A stretch of DNA of 64,000 bases from Rhizobium gallicum bv. gallicum R602sp (GCF_000816845.1 NZ_CP006880.1:1054001-1118000), one strand, 5' to 3'. Shown: positions 1 to 9,173, numbered from the stretch's first letter. A program made the numbers and translations. Notes: a model not told the origin generated them from the sequence alone.

Positions 1-759
1 ATCGATAGCGTTCCGGGCCTCGGCTTCTACTATATCGCTCTCAATCAAAAGGATCCGGACCTGCAGAAGCCCAAGGTCCGCGAAGCGTTTCAGCATGCTT
101 TCGACTGGAAGGCGATCTCCGGCAATATAATGCGTTATACCGGCTTTCCATGGCAGTCGATGATCCCTCGCGGCATGATTGGAGCACCAGAGGACGCGAC
201 GTCCCGCCACGAGTATGATCCCGCCAAGGCCAAGCAATTGCTGGCCGAGGCCGGATACCCGAATGGCTTGAAGAAAGTGCTCAATCCGTCGGGAGCCGCG
301 ACCTTGCCCTTCGCCGAAGCGCTGCAGGCGAGCGCCCGTGCCGCCGGTCTTGATCTCAATCTCGTGCCGGGCGAATTCACGCCCGCATTTCGCGAACGGA
401 AATATGAAATCCTCCTCGGCAATTCGGGTGCCCGGCTGCCGGATCCTTTCGCGGTTGCCACCCAGTACGCCTATAATCCCGACAACAGCGACGAGGCGCG
501 TCTCGGCAGCTATTATCTCTGGCGAGCGGGGATGAAGGTGGACGAACTCAATACTCTCGTCGATCAGTCCATGAAAGAACCTGATACGGGCAAGCGCACG
601 GAAATCTTCCAGAAGATGGACGGCATCTACAGCGGCATGGACGCCCCGCTCGTCATCTTCTTCCAGCGCACGGACCCCTATGTCATGCGTTCCAATGTCA
701 AAGGCTATCATGGGCATACGACCTGGTCGACGCGTTGGCATGGCGTGACGAAGGAGTAA
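1..759 (+). CDS. ABC transporter substrate-binding protein, peptide/opine type (5' end outside window)
   Basis: The open frame runs in from base 1, so the N-terminal half and signal peptide lie outside the window. The visible 252 residues read as the C-terminal part of a periplasmic SBP_bac_5 (DppA/OppA) protein, with the family's 'KVREAFQHAFD' helix near the left edge. A Dpp-type permease gene follows after 6 bases, and the order SBP-permease-permease-ATPase-ATPase is the classic dipeptide/oligopeptide operon. The protein would bind a peptide, opine or similar solute in the periplasm. The ligand cannot be read from the sequence. Confidence 0.9.
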   Translation: MDSVPGLGFYYIALNQKDPDLQKPKVREAFQHAFDWKAISGNIMRYTGFPWQSMIPRGMIGAPEDATSRHEYDPAKAKQLLAEAGYPNGLKKVLNPSGAATLPFAEALQASARAAGLDLNLVPGEFTPAFRERKYEILLGNSGARLPDPFAVATQYAYNPDNSDEARLGSYYLWRAGMKVDELNTLVDQSMKEPDTGKRTEIFQKMDGIYSGMDAPLVIFFQRTDPYVMRSNVKGYHGHTTWSTRWHGVTKE

Positions 760-765
760 GGGGCC

Positions 766-1863
766 GTGGCGAGCGCCGATCTGACATCGAAACAGGATGC
801 GGAGCGCAATCTGGATGAGGGGGGCTTAGCTCATGCGCCGCCCCATCCGCTTGTGATGCTCCTGCGACGTTTGGCAGGGCGCGTCGTGGCGGTGGTAACC
901 ACACTCCTTGGCCTGCTCTTCCTCACCTTTTCGATGGGACGTCTGCTTCCTGCCGACCCGGTGCTTGCCATCACCGGAGCGGAGGTCAGCAAGGAGGTCT
1001 ATGATCGCGTCTACAACGAGCTGGGACTGGGACGCCCGATCTGGGTGCAATTCCTAAACTATGTGCAGAAGGTTGCAACGGGCGACCTCGGCACATCCGC
1101 AACGACCGGTCAGCCGATCCTCACCGATCTGCTGACCATCTTCCCCGCAACCATTGAGCTTGCCGTCATCGCCATGATTGTCGGCGCTCTCGTCGGCGTC
1201 CCACTCGGTATCACCGCTGCTGTCAGGCGTGGCACGATCATTGATCACATCGCACGCATCATCGCGCTTGCCGGCCACTCCATTCCGATCTTTTGGACCG
1301 GGCTTATGGCGCTTTTCGTCTTCTATGCGAAGTTGAAGCTCGTCGGCGCATCTGGCCGGGTTGACGTATTTTACGAGGGGCTCGTCACGCCGGTGACCGG
1401 CTTTCTCCTGATCGATTCGGCAATCGAGAGACAGTGGGACGTATTTCGAAGCGCGCTCGGACACATCATCCTCCCGGGCACGATCCTTGGCTACTATTCC
1501 GTGGCCTATATCAGCCGCATGTCACGCAGCTTCATGCTGGAGCAGCTCGGCCAGGAATACATTATAACGGCGAGAGCGAAGGGGCTTGGGCTGCGGAAGG
1601 TCGTCTGGCGTCATGCCTTCAGAAATATTCGCGTGCAACTTCTGACCATCATGGCGCTCACCTTCGGGGGCCTCCTTGAAGGGGCAGTGCTCATCGAGAC
1701 CGTTTTCGGCTGGCCCGGACTCGGCCAGTATCTCACCCGCGGACTTCAGATGAACGACATGAACGTCGTGATGGGCGCTGTGCTGACGATCGGCGCCGTC
1801 TTCTTAACCATCAACATCCTTTCGGATGTCCTTTATCGCATTCTTGATCCGAGAACACGGTGA
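766..1863 (+). CDS. ABC transporter permease, DppB-like
   Basis: A 365-residue inner-membrane permease with a first membrane segment near residues 40-60 and further segments to the C-terminus. The BPD_transp_1 coupling region is visible around 'ARAKGLGLRKVVWRHAFRN', followed by the 'ETVFGWPGLGQ' motif typical of DppB-class subunits. The start is GTG at 766, with AAGGAG at 751-756 inside the end of the preceding gene as ribosome site. The N-terminal extension of about 35 residues before the first membrane helix is longer than usual, so a later start is possible. It forms the channel with the next gene. Confidence 0.9.
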   Translation: MASADLTSKQDAERNLDEGGLAHAPPHPLVMLLRRLAGRVVAVVTTLLGLLFLTFSMGRLLPADPVLAITGAEVSKEVYDRVYNELGLGRPIWVQFLNYVQKVATGDLGTSATTGQPILTDLLTIFPATIELAVIAMIVGALVGVPLGITAAVRRGTIIDHIARIIALAGHSIPIFWTGLMALFVFYAKLKLVGASGRVDVFYEGLVTPVTGFLLIDSAIERQWDVFRSALGHIILPGTILGYYSVAYISRMSRSFMLEQLGQEYIITARAKGLGLRKVVWRHAFRNIRVQLLTIMALTFGGLLEGAVLIETVFGWPGLGQYLTRGLQMNDMNVVMGAVLTIGAVFLTINILSDVLYRILDPRTR

Positions 1864-2798
1864 TGCCGATGACACTGTCCGCCGAACATGCAGATCACGC
1901 AAGCAGCCTTCGCAGATGGCTGCTTGCGCCCGAGCCACAGGGCCGGTTTCAGTCTTCAGCGCAGCAATTCCATCAGGGCTGGCTGAAGTTCCGCCTTCAT
2001 CCCCTCGGTCTGGCGGGGCTCGCCATCATCGGCCTGCTGGTCCTGGTCGCGCTCGCTGCGCCATTGCTGACGCGTTACGATCCGATCGTCCAGGATATGG
2101 CAGGGCGGCTCGCACCCCCTTCGGCAGAACATTGGCTCGGCACCGACAATTTTGGCCGCGATGTCTTTTCAAGGGTAATCTACGGTGCGCGTACGACGCT
2201 TTACATCATCATGCTGGTTTCCGTCATCGTCGCTCCGATGGGTCTTCTGATCGGCACCTGTTCGGGTTATTTCGGTGGTATCGTCGATGAAGTCCTGATG
2301 CGCATCACCGACATCTTCCTTTCCTTTCCAGGCCTGGTGCTGGCGTTGGGATTTGCAGCGGCACTCGGTCCCGGCATCACCAACGCGATCATCGCAATTT
2401 CGTTGACGGCATGGCCGCCAATCGCCCGGCTTGCGCGCGCCGAGACGCTCAGTCTGCGCAAGGCCGATTTCATCGCTGCCGTGCGTCTTCAAGGGGCGAC
2501 GCCAATGGCGATCATCACCCGCCACATCCTGCCGATGTGCATTCCCTCGGTGATCGTTCGCGTGACCCTGAATATGGCCGGCATCATCATCACGGCGGCA
2601 GGCCTCGGGTTCCTCGGTCTTGGCGCGCAGCCGCCTTGGCCGGAATGGGGAGCAATGGCCGCGACCGGACGTGAATTCATGCTCGACAGTCCATGGGTCA
2701 TCGCAGCGCCCGGCATTGCCATCGCGCTGGTCAGCCTTGCGTTTAATCTTGTCGGCGATGCCCTTCGCGACGTTCTTGACCCGAGAGGTTCGGAATGA
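1863..2798 (+). CDS. ABC transporter permease, DppC-like
   Basis: A 311-residue permease. It has an N-terminal cytoplasmic stretch, a first helix near residues 50-70, then the DppC-class 'GTDNFGRDVFSRVIYGART' motif and the EAA-type loop around 'RLQGATPMAIITRHILP'. The ATG at 1863 shares a base with the upstream TGA. A GTG three bases earlier is an alternative start. This is the second membrane subunit of the peptide/opine importer, translationally coupled to its neighbours. Confidence 0.9.
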   Translation: MPMTLSAEHADHASSLRRWLLAPEPQGRFQSSAQQFHQGWLKFRLHPLGLAGLAIIGLLVLVALAAPLLTRYDPIVQDMAGRLAPPSAEHWLGTDNFGRDVFSRVIYGARTTLYIIMLVSVIVAPMGLLIGTCSGYFGGIVDEVLMRITDIFLSFPGLVLALGFAAALGPGITNAIIAISLTAWPPIARLARAETLSLRKADFIAAVRLQGATPMAIITRHILPMCIPSVIVRVTLNMAGIIITAAGLGFLGLGAQPPWPEWGAMAATGREFMLDSPWVIAAPGIAIALVSLAFNLVGDALRDVLDPRGSE

Positions 2799-3652
2799 CG
2801 TCTTCCCTCATCGACATCCGCAATCTCGAGATTGCCTTCGGCGGCGGAACCGTGCGCGCCGTGCGCGGCGTCAGCTTCTCGCTAGGACACGAAAAACTAG
2901 GCATCGTCGGCGAATCCGGGTCGGGCAAGTCGACCGTCGGGCGCGCCGTCATGAAGTTGCTGCCGCTAACGGCAGTCGTCCGCGCCGAGCGGATGACGTT
3001 TCGCGACGTGGATCTGCTCAAGGCTGACGAGCGTATGATGATGATGATAAGGGGACGGCGTATTGGACTGATCCTGCAGGATCCGAAATATTCTCTGAAC
3101 CCTGTCATGCGGATCAGCGAGCAGATCGCCGAAACCTTTCGCTTTCACTATCCGAAGTCGACTGCAAAACAGGCTGACCGGAAAATGATCGAGATGCTTG
3201 AAGCGGTCCAGATCCGTGATGCCGAAAGGGTGGCTCGGCTCTATCCACACGAAATTTCAGGCGGCATGGGTCAGAGGGTCATGATCGCGATGATGCTGAT
3301 TGCAGAACCAGAGGTTCTGATTGCCGACGAGCCGACGTCTGCCCTCGATGTGACGGTGCGGCTCGAAATCCTGGCACTGCTTGATGAACTCGTCGCCCGC
3401 CGCAACCTCGGGCTGATCTTCATCAGTCACGACCTGAACCTCGTCCGGAACTTCTGCGACCGCGTACTCATCATGTATGCCGGGCGGGTCGTCGAAGTTC
3501 TCAAGGCGTCTGATCTAGAGAATGCAAGGCATCCCTATACGCAAGGCCTGCTGGCATCCTTGCCGTCGATCGAAAATCCGCCCGCCCGACTGCCGGTATT
3601 GAAGCGCGATCCGGCCTGGTTCGATGACATCACTTTGGAGACGCCGCATTGA
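2795..3652 (+). CDS. ABC transporter ATP-binding protein, DppD-like
   Basis: A 285-residue ATPase of the peptide-transport family. Walker A is 'GESGSGKST' near residue 40, the Q-loop is 'LQDPKYSLNP', the signature is a slightly variant 'ISGGMGQRV', and Walker B is 'VLIADEPTSALD' followed by the H-loop 'ISHDL'. The C-terminal 'ARHPYTQGLL' is typical of oligopeptide ATPases. The start overlaps the upstream stop as ATGA. It pairs with the next ATPase to drive uptake. Confidence 0.92.
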   Translation: MTSSLIDIRNLEIAFGGGTVRAVRGVSFSLGHEKLGIVGESGSGKSTVGRAVMKLLPLTAVVRAERMTFRDVDLLKADERMMMMIRGRRIGLILQDPKYSLNPVMRISEQIAETFRFHYPKSTAKQADRKMIEMLEAVQIRDAERVARLYPHEISGGMGQRVMIAMMLIAEPEVLIADEPTSALDVTVRLEILALLDELVARRNLGLIFISHDLNLVRNFCDRVLIMYAGRVVEVLKASDLENARHPYTQGLLASLPSIENPPARLPVLKRDPAWFDDITLETPH

Positions 3653-4395
3653 TCGAAATTAACAATCTCACGATTCGTTTCGGTTCCGGTCAGAGGCCGG
3701 TCGTCAGGAACGTCAGCCTTCTCATCAAGAGGGGCACGGCATTCGGTCTGGTTGGTGAATCCGGCTGCGGAAAGTCCACGGTCCTGCGGGCAATATCCGG
3801 GCTCAACCCGAATTACGAAGGCCGGATCAAGGTGGATGGAGACACGTTGGATCGGCAGCGCGACCGGCAGTTCTTCCGGCGTGTGCAGATGGTTTTTCAG
3901 GACCCTTACGGTTCACTTCATCCCCGCAAGACAATCCGCTCGCAGCTTAAGGAGCCGCTCCGCAACCAGGGCCTTGCCACCAACTCGGTGGACGTGGATG
4001 CCCTGCTGCTGGCGGTTGGCCTCGATCCGTCGCTCACCTACCGCTTCCCGCACCAGCTCTCCGGAGGGCAGCGTCAGCGCGTGGCCATCGCCCGAGCCCT
4101 CGTGCTTAATCCGGCCGTGCTGTTGCTCGACGAACCGACGTCGGCGCTCGACGTATCGGTTCAAGCGGAAATTCTTAATCTGCTGGAAGATCTGCGCAAG
4201 GAGCGCGGTCTGACCTATCTGCTCGTCAGCCACGATCTGGCCGTCGTGTCCCACATGTGCGCTCGCGTCGCCATCATGGAGGCAGGCGAGATCGTCGAAG
4301 AGGTGGATATCGAACGGCTGCGAAAAGGAGCCGTCGAGCATGGCTATTCTCGGCACCTGCTGGATGCCAGCAGAAACTACGGAAGGACGCATTGA
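3649..4395 (+). CDS. ABC transporter ATP-binding protein, DppF-like
   Basis: A 248-residue ATPase with Walker A 'GESGCGKST', Q-loop 'FQDPYGSLHP', signature 'LSGGQRQRV' and Walker B 'LLLDEPTSALD'. The start is TTG in a TTGA overlap with the preceding stop, and the frame leaves no other good start. At 248 residues it is shorter than many DppF proteins, which carry a C-terminal oligopeptide extension. It completes the ABC transporter that begins upstream of the window. Confidence 0.9.
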   Translation: MIEINNLTIRFGSGQRPVVRNVSLLIKRGTAFGLVGESGCGKSTVLRAISGLNPNYEGRIKVDGDTLDRQRDRQFFRRVQMVFQDPYGSLHPRKTIRSQLKEPLRNQGLATNSVDVDALLLAVGLDPSLTYRFPHQLSGGQRQRVAIARALVLNPAVLLLDEPTSALDVSVQAEILNLLEDLRKERGLTYLLVSHDLAVVSHMCARVAIMEAGEIVEEVDIERLRKGAVEHGYSRHLLDASRNYGRTH

Positions 4396-4535
4396 CTGAG
4401 TTTTATTCGGGCGATGACACCGGATGGAGGAGGTCGGCGCGTTGGTGGCCAGGCTCGGCTACTTCGGGATTCTATCTCGGCCTGCTTGCCATCGGCACCA
4501 AGCTTGCGCAGTGGCCGGAGGCCGCGGCTGACTGA
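4392..4535 (+). CDS. small ORF coupled to the ABC operon, unknown function
   Basis: A 47-codon ORF whose TTG start overlaps the stop of the ATPase gene in a TTGA arrangement, the same junction type used at the start of that ATPase. The product is Trp-rich near the N-terminus ('GWRRSARWW') and then has a short hydrophobic stretch ('SGFYLGLLAIG') that could sit in or on the membrane. I do not recognise a family. The coupling geometry is the main support. It could still be a chance read-through frame. Confidence 0.35.
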   Translation: MTEFYSGDDTGWRRSARWWPGSATSGFYLGLLAIGTKLAQWPEAAAD

Positions 4536-4547
4536 GCAATTCATCAC

Positions 4548-4570
4548 ATTGCGAGCAAAAGCCTCGCAAT
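4548..4570 (+). terminator. hairpin after the peptide ABC operon
   Basis: A perfect 8-base inverted repeat (ATTGCGAG / CTCGCAAT) with a 7-base loop lies just after the small ORF and before the promoter of the next gene. There is no clear T-run, so it may be a weak terminator or an operator. Confidence 0.4.
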
Positions 4571-4574
4571 TCTG

Positions 4575-4604
4575 TTGAACTGCGGGCCTGGCGGGTCGTA
4601 TAGT
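4575..4604 (+). promoter_or_regulatory. candidate sigma70-type promoter of the polyol dehydrogenase gene
   Basis: TTGAAC at 4575-4580 and TATAGT at 4599-4604 are separated by 18 bases and sit about 50 bases before the ATG at 4657. Together with the hairpin just upstream this suggests independent transcription of the dehydrogenase. Confidence 0.45.
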
Positions 4605-4656
4605 CGGTCAAACGTCCGGGTGAATCGGACGAACCATCAGGGAAGGAAACCGACAT

Positions 4657-5700
4657 ATGGCCAAAGTCCGCGCGCTGGTACTGGAGCGTCAGCATGAGCT
4701 TGCCCTTCGCGATATCGATCTATCGCTGGAAACCGGGCCGGGACAGGTGAAGATCAAGATCCATACCGTCGGCGTGTGCGGCTCGGACGTGCATTATTAC
4801 ACGCACGGCAGGATTGGGCCCTTTGTGGTCAGTGAGCCGATGGTGCTTGGGCACGAAGCGGCCGGTACAGTAGTCGCAGTCGGTGAAGGCGTGGCGCATC
4901 TGAAAGCCGGCGACCGCGTCTGCATGGAACCGGGCATCCCCGATCCGAACTCCAAGGCAAGCCGGCTTGGCATGTATAATGTCGATCCTGCCGTAACCTT
5001 CTGGGCGACGCCCCCGGTTCACGGCGTTCTGACACCGGAAGTGGTTCACCCCGCCAACTATACCTACAAGCTGCCGGACAATGTTAGCTTTGCGGAAGGC
5101 GCGATGGTTGAACCATTTGCGGTCGGCATGCAGGCCGCGGCCAAAGCAAAGATCGCACCCGGCGACACGGCCGTCGTCCTCGGCGCCGGCCCGATCGGCA
5201 CGATGGTGGCGATTGCCGCGCTTGCTGGGGGCTGTGCCCGGGCGATTGTTGCCGATCTCGCCCAGCCGAAGCTCGATATCGCCGCGCAGTATCAGGGCGT
5301 CATTCCGGTCAACGTTCGCGAGAATAATCTCACCGAAGAGGTGAGCCGGCTGACCGCCGGCTGGGGCGCAGACGTGATCTTCGAGTGCTCCGGGTCGCCA
5401 AAGGCCTGGGAAACGATCATGGATCTGGCGCGCCCCGGAGGGGTCATCGTTGCCGTCGGCCTGCCGGTGAGTCCTGTCGGCTTCGACGTTTCTACGGCTT
5501 CGACCAAGGAAATCCGCATCGAAACGGTCTTCCGCTACGCGCACCAGTACGAGCGCTCGATCGCACTCCTCAGCTCCGGCCGCGTCGACCTCAAACCGCT
5601 GATTTCGGGGGTTTTTCAGTTCGAGGACTCGATCAAGGCTTTCGATCGCGCCGTCGAAGCGCGGCCGACGGATGTCAAGCTGCAGATCGTGATGGAATAA
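4657..5700 (+). CDS. zinc-dependent polyol dehydrogenase (sorbitol/xylitol dehydrogenase family)
   Basis: A 347-residue medium-chain dehydrogenase. The zinc-site segment '[10 protein letters not shown]' is near residue 40 and 'GHEAAG' near residue 65. The segment around '[15 protein letters not shown]' closely parallels eukaryotic-type sorbitol dehydrogenases, and the NAD-binding 'GAGPIG' is near residue 180. The expected reaction is NAD-dependent oxidation of a polyol such as sorbitol or xylitol to the ketose. The start has GGAAGG about 10 bases upstream. It stands alone between the peptide ABC operon and a convergent reductase, so the context does not fix the substrate. Confidence 0.88.
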   Translation: MAKVRALVLERQHELALRDIDLSLETGPGQVKIKIHTVGVCGSDVHYYTHGRIGPFVVSEPMVLGHEAAGTVVAVGEGVAHLKAGDRVCMEPGIPDPNSKASRLGMYNVDPAVTFWATPPVHGVLTPEVVHPANYTYKLPDNVSFAEGAMVEPFAVGMQAAAKAKIAPGDTAVVLGAGPIGTMVAIAALAGGCARAIVADLAQPKLDIAAQYQGVIPVNVRENNLTEEVSRLTAGWGADVIFECSGSPKAWETIMDLARPGGVIVAVGLPVSPVGFDVSTASTKEIRIETVFRYAHQYERSIALLSSGRVDLKPLISGVFQFEDSIKAFDRAVEARPTDVKLQIVME

Positions 5701-5702
5701 GG

Positions 5703-5733
5703 ACCTCTCAACGTCTTTCCGGCGCAGAGAGGT
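5703..5733. terminator. possible bidirectional terminator between convergent genes
   Basis: Inverted repeat ACCTCTC (5703-5709) and GAGAGGT (5727-5733) with a 17-base loop, followed on the plus strand by AATTTTC. It lies exactly between two convergent stop codons. The stem is short, so confidence is low. Confidence 0.35.
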
Positions 5734-5738
5734 AATTT

Positions 5739-7106
5739 TCAAATCGCCTTCAAATCTCCCAGCACCGTCGGGATCAGTTCCGAGACGGTCGGATGGATCG
5801 GCACCGACCATTGCAGGGCAGGGTAGGTCGTTCCGGCATTCATGGCATCGATGATGCCGTGGATTGCCTCGTCGCCTTCGATGCCAAGGATTGCGGCACC
5901 GAGGATTCGCTTTGTTTCGGCCTCAGCGACGATCTTCATGAAACCCATGGTCTCGCCTCGCTCGTTGGCACGACCGACGCGGCTCATCGGGCGGGACGAG
6001 ACCATGATCTTTTTGCCGGAAGCGCGCGCTTCCTTTTCCGTCATGCCGACGCGGCCAAGCGGCGGATCGATATAAAGTGCATAGGCGGGAATGCGGCTGC
6101 TCACCTTGCGATCGCCACCATCAATCAGGTTAGCCGCGGCGATCTCGAAATCATTATAGGACGTATGCGTAAAGGCTCCGCGGCCGTTGCAGTCGCCGAG
6201 CGCGAAGATGCCCTCGACATTGGTCATCAGCCTGTCGTCCACCGTGATGTAGCCGCGCTTGTCCGTCAGAACGCCGGCGGCATCGAGGCCGAGATCGTCG
6301 GTGTTCGGCCTGCGGCCGGTTGCAATCAGCACATGGCTTGCCTCGACCGCCGGCTTGCCGGCGCCGGTGCTGACGGCAACCGCATCGCCATTCTTTACGA
6401 ATGCGATACGATCTGCCTGAGTGTGAACCGCAATACCTTCCGCGCCGAGAACCTGCGCGATTGCGTCGGAGATATCCTCGTCTTCGCGGGAGGCAAGTCT
6501 CGGCCCGCGTTCGATGATGGTGACTTCGGCGCCGAAGCGACGGTACATCTGCGCGAATTCGAGACCGATATAGCTGCCGCCGATAACGGCGAGGTGGCGT
6601 GGCAGCGTGTCGAGGTGGATGATCGACGTGCTTGTGAGATAGTCGATGTCTTCGATACCGGGAAAATCCGGAATGACCGGGCGGGCACCGACATTCAGAA
6701 AGATTTGCGGCGCCGACAGCATCTTGCCATTGACGATGACTGTCTTCGGACCGGTAAATCTGGCCTGGCCGTAGATCACGTCCATTGTTTCCATGTTGGC
6801 AAGCCAACTGATCAGGCCGTTGCGGGCGTTCATGGTAACGGTTTCGGCGCGCTGGCGCACGATCATCATGTCGATCTCGATGTTGCCAGTGATCTTCACG
6901 CCGTAGTCGCCGCCGCGGCGCGCGACATGGGCGGCCCGGGCACTGGCGACCAGCGTCTTCGTCGGCATGCAGCCGGCATTGACGCAAGTACCGCCGAGAT
7001 ATTTTCGCTCGATCAGCGCTACGTTCATGCCCTTCTCGGACATGCGGGCGGCGAGGAAGGGGCCGGACTGACCGGCCCCGATAAAGATCGCGTCGTAACT
7101 TTTCAT
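5739..7106 (-). CDS. FAD-dependent pyridine nucleotide-disulfide oxidoreductase (mercuric reductase-like)
   Basis: A 455-residue flavoprotein. It has the FAD-binding 'GAGQSG' near residue 10, a redox-active pair in 'GGTCVNAGC' near residue 42, the NAD-binding 'GGSYIGLEFAQ' near residue 175, 'ALGDCNGRGAF' near residue 310 and the C-terminal 'HPTVSE' base dyad. It lacks the N-terminal metal-binding domain and the C-terminal cysteine pair of true mercuric reductase, so mercury reduction is not implied. The start at 7106 overlaps the stop of the upstream DUF4126 gene as ATGA. A longer in-frame reading into that gene is not a credible start. The substrate is unknown. Confidence 0.88.
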   Translation of the reverse strand: MKSYDAIFIGAGQSGPFLAARMSEKGMNVALIERKYLGGTCVNAGCMPTKTLVASARAAHVARRGGDYGVKITGNIEIDMMIVRQRAETVTMNARNGLISWLANMETMDVIYGQARFTGPKTVIVNGKMLSAPQIFLNVGARPVIPDFPGIEDIDYLTSTSIIHLDTLPRHLAVIGGSYIGLEFAQMYRRFGAEVTIIERGPRLASREDEDISDAIAQVLGAEGIAVHTQADRIAFVKNGDAVAVSTGAGKPAVEASHVLIATGRRPNTDDLGLDAAGVLTDKRGYITVDDRLMTNVEGIFALGDCNGRGAFTHTSYNDFEIAAANLIDGGDRKVSSRIPAYALYIDPPLGRVGMTEKEARASGKKIMVSSRPMSRVGRANERGETMGFMKIVAEAETKRILGAAILGIEGDEAIHGIIDAMNAGTTYPALQWSVPIHPTVSELIPTVLGDLKAI

Positions 7107-7564
7107 GGCACGGCCACCACAATCAACAGCGCGCCGCCGATGGCGACGGCATCCTCGATAAGTGCCGCCGGCAAATCCTTGCCGAAAGCCTTCGCAAGCT
7201 TGCCACGGATAAAGGCACCGCCGAGCGTTCCGACAACGGCACCGAGGATGCCCGCGATAAGCCCGGCTGTCAGAAAACCACCCGAAGCGCCGATCGTGGC
7301 CCCTGCCAATGCGCCCATGATGATACGGGCGCCGAACTGCATCGGCACCTTGCGGCTTGGCGTTGTCGGCAATTGGTCGGTGATCATTTCGACGGCGGCA
7401 AGCACCGTGAAAATCCACGGCGTCCATCGGTAGCCCATAAAGGCGAGAGACGTCTGAGAAACGTTGAAGGCGCCAAGTGCGGCGCCCCAGGCAACGGCGG
7501 CGGGCGCAGTCATGGCCCTTAGGCCGGCAATAATTCCGATCAAAAATGCAAGGAATAGAAGCAT
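7103..7564 (-). CDS. DUF4126 family membrane protein
   Basis: A 153-residue hydrophobic protein with about four membrane segments and a Gly/Ala-rich repeat-like region in the second half ('GALAGATIGASGG', 'GAVVGTLGGAFIRG'). This matches small DUF4126 inner-membrane proteins. The ATG at 7564 is preceded by a G-rich ribosome site; upstream in-frame codons add a non-hydrophobic stub and are less likely. Its stop overlaps the start of the disulfide reductase gene, so the two are co-translated. The function is unknown. Confidence 0.75.
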   Translation of the reverse strand: MLLFLAFLIGIIAGLRAMTAPAAVAWGAALGAFNVSQTSLAFMGYRWTPWIFTVLAAVEMITDQLPTTPSRKVPMQFGARIIMGALAGATIGASGGFLTAGLIAGILGAVVGTLGGAFIRGKLAKAFGKDLPAALIEDAVAIGGALLIVVAVP

Positions 7565-7680
7565 ACGAGAAACCCCTTCCCCTATTGGCGCTCTATCGGC
7601 GACGGCAGCGTTGCACAATCTCCAAACGGTTGCAATTCACGCCCCATGGCCCATTTCCGAAATGCGGAGAGAAGCTTAGA

Positions 7681-7828
7681 ATGGATAAGGATCTTGCATT
7701 TCCGATCGCGATCGGCATCACCTTAGGGGTAGGGCTCGGTCACCTACGGCAACGTTGCGCGCGGCATCGTGGTAGGTGTTGTTGTTTCGGTTGCCTATAC
7801 GCTCTGGCGCCGCCGGGCGGGACGCTAG
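7681..7828 (+). pseudogene. frameshifted 48-residue membrane protein gene
   Basis: From ATG 7681 the frame encodes 'MDKDLAFPIAIGITLGVGLG'. Dropping one base at about 7741 continues it as 'TYGNVARGIVVGVVVSVAY' followed by a basic tail and TAG at 7826-7828. The repaired 48-residue product has two short hydrophobic segments and a 'WRRRAGR' end, as expected for a small two-helix membrane protein. A single extra base (or a sequencing error) breaks it. Its end overlaps by three bases the convergent acyl-CoA dehydrogenase stop, which supports this having been a real gene. Confidence 0.6.
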
Positions 7829-9012
7829 TTCGCGAAGGCCTGAATTCCCGTGATGGCGCGGCCGAGGATGAGGGCGTGGATGTCATGCGTACCCTCGTAG
7901 GTATTGACGACCTCAAGATTGACGAGGTGGCGGGCGACGCCGAACTCGTCGGAGATGCCATTGCCGCCGAGCATATCGCGGGCAGTGCGCGCAATGTCGA
8001 GTGCCTTGCCGCAGGAGTTGCGTTTGAGGATTGAAGTGAGTTCCACCGGCGGGTGACCCTCTTCCTTCATGCGGCCGAGCCTCAGGCAACCCTGCAGGCC
8101 GAGCGTGATCTCGGTCGCCATATCGGCAAGCTTTTTCTGGATCAATTGATTGGCGGCAAGCGGCCGGTTGAACTGCTTGCGATCGAGGGTGTATTGCCGG
8201 GCTGTTGCATAGCAGGCTTCGGCCGCGCCGAGCGCGCCCCAGGCAATGCCGAAACGGGCGGAATTCAGGCAGGTGAACGGACCCTTCAGACCGGTCACAT
8301 CGGGCAGCATGTTTTCCTCCGGCACGAAAACGTTGTCGATCACGATCTCACCGGTGATCGAGGCGCGCAGACCCACCTTGCCGTGAATGGCTGGCGTGGA
8401 AAGGCCCTTCCAGCCCTTTTCCAGAATAAAGCCGCGGATCACCCCGTCCTCCGTCTTGGCCCAGACAATGAAGACATCGGCGATCGGCGCATTGGTGATC
8501 CAAGTCTTGGACCCGGTGAGGTTATAGCCGCCATCGGCTGTTTTGGCGCGCGTCGCCATCGAGCCCGGATCGGAGCCGTGGTTCGGTTCGGTGAGCCCAA
8601 AGCAGCCGATCCATTCGCCGCTTGCAAGTTTGGGCAGATATTTCTGTTTCTGCGCATCCGAGCCGAAGGCCTCGATCGGCACCATGACGAGGGACGACTG
8701 CACGCTCATCATTGAGCGGTAGCCGCTATCGACGCGCTCGACTTCGCGGGCAATCAGGCCGTAGGCGACATAACCCAAGCCTGCTCCGCCGTATTCCGGC
8801 GCGATCGTCGGACCGAGCAGGCCGAGTTCGCCCATTTCGCGGAAGATCGTCGGATCGGTCTTTTCATTGCGGAAGGCATCGAGCACCCGGGGAGCGAGCT
8901 TTTCCTGCGCATAAGCGTGTGCCGTGTCCTGCACCATGCGCTCCTCGTCGGTCAGCTGTTCTGCCAGCCGGAAGGGATCGGCCCAGTCGAAGGTTTCGCG
9001 GGTGTGCTGCAT
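7825..9012 (-). CDS. gcdH: glutaryl-CoA dehydrogenase
   Basis: A 395-residue acyl-CoA dehydrogenase. It shows the N-terminal helical domain ('[12 protein letters not shown]'), the '[13 protein letters not shown]' flavin-site loop near residue 140, '[21 protein letters not shown]' near residue 170, and the C-terminal '[18 protein letters not shown]' holding the catalytic Glu. These are hallmarks of GcdH rather than short-chain acyl-CoA dehydrogenases. It oxidatively decarboxylates glutaryl-CoA to crotonyl-CoA in lysine/tryptophan breakdown. The ATG is preceded by GGAG. It is divergent from the cupin gene, with 161 bases between them. Confidence 0.92.
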   Translation of the reverse strand: MQHTRETFDWADPFRLAEQLTDEERMVQDTAHAYAQEKLAPRVLDAFRNEKTDPTIFREMGELGLLGPTIAPEYGGAGLGYVAYGLIAREVERVDSGYRSMMSVQSSLVMVPIEAFGSDAQKQKYLPKLASGEWIGCFGLTEPNHGSDPGSMATRAKTADGGYNLTGSKTWITNAPIADVFIVWAKTEDGVIRGFILEKGWKGLSTPAIHGKVGLRASITGEIVIDNVFVPEENMLPDVTGLKGPFTCLNSARFGIAWGALGAAEACYATARQYTLDRKQFNRPLAANQLIQKKLADMATEITLGLQGCLRLGRMKEEGHPPVELTSILKRNSCGKALDIARTARDMLGGNGISDEFGVARHLVNLEVVNTYEGTHDIHALILGRAITGIQAFAN

Positions 9013-9173
9013 GACGGCGTCTCCTCACCTTTTTTCAGGCAAGCCTGATCAAGCCCGCCATAAACCCGGGCAGCTTCGGCGTCAATTGGAAGGAATATAC
9101 GGATGCGCCCTTTTCAAACAGACTTCAATGTTCCAACTTGCCGCCCGATGGGAATCGAAGTGAGGAGGCGAAC

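Noticed and set aside
4720..5811. 363-codon minus-strand ORF
   Set aside because: Antisense to the polyol dehydrogenase. Composition is typical of a shadow frame.
5739..7106. naming the reductase mercuric reductase (merA)
   Set aside because: No N-terminal metal-binding domain, no C-terminal cysteine pair and no mer genes nearby.
5793..7433. 546-codon plus-strand ORF
   Set aside because: It is the antisense shadow of the flavin disulfide reductase and DUF4126 genes, whose motifs are clear on the minus strand. High GC in codon third positions creates such long shadows.
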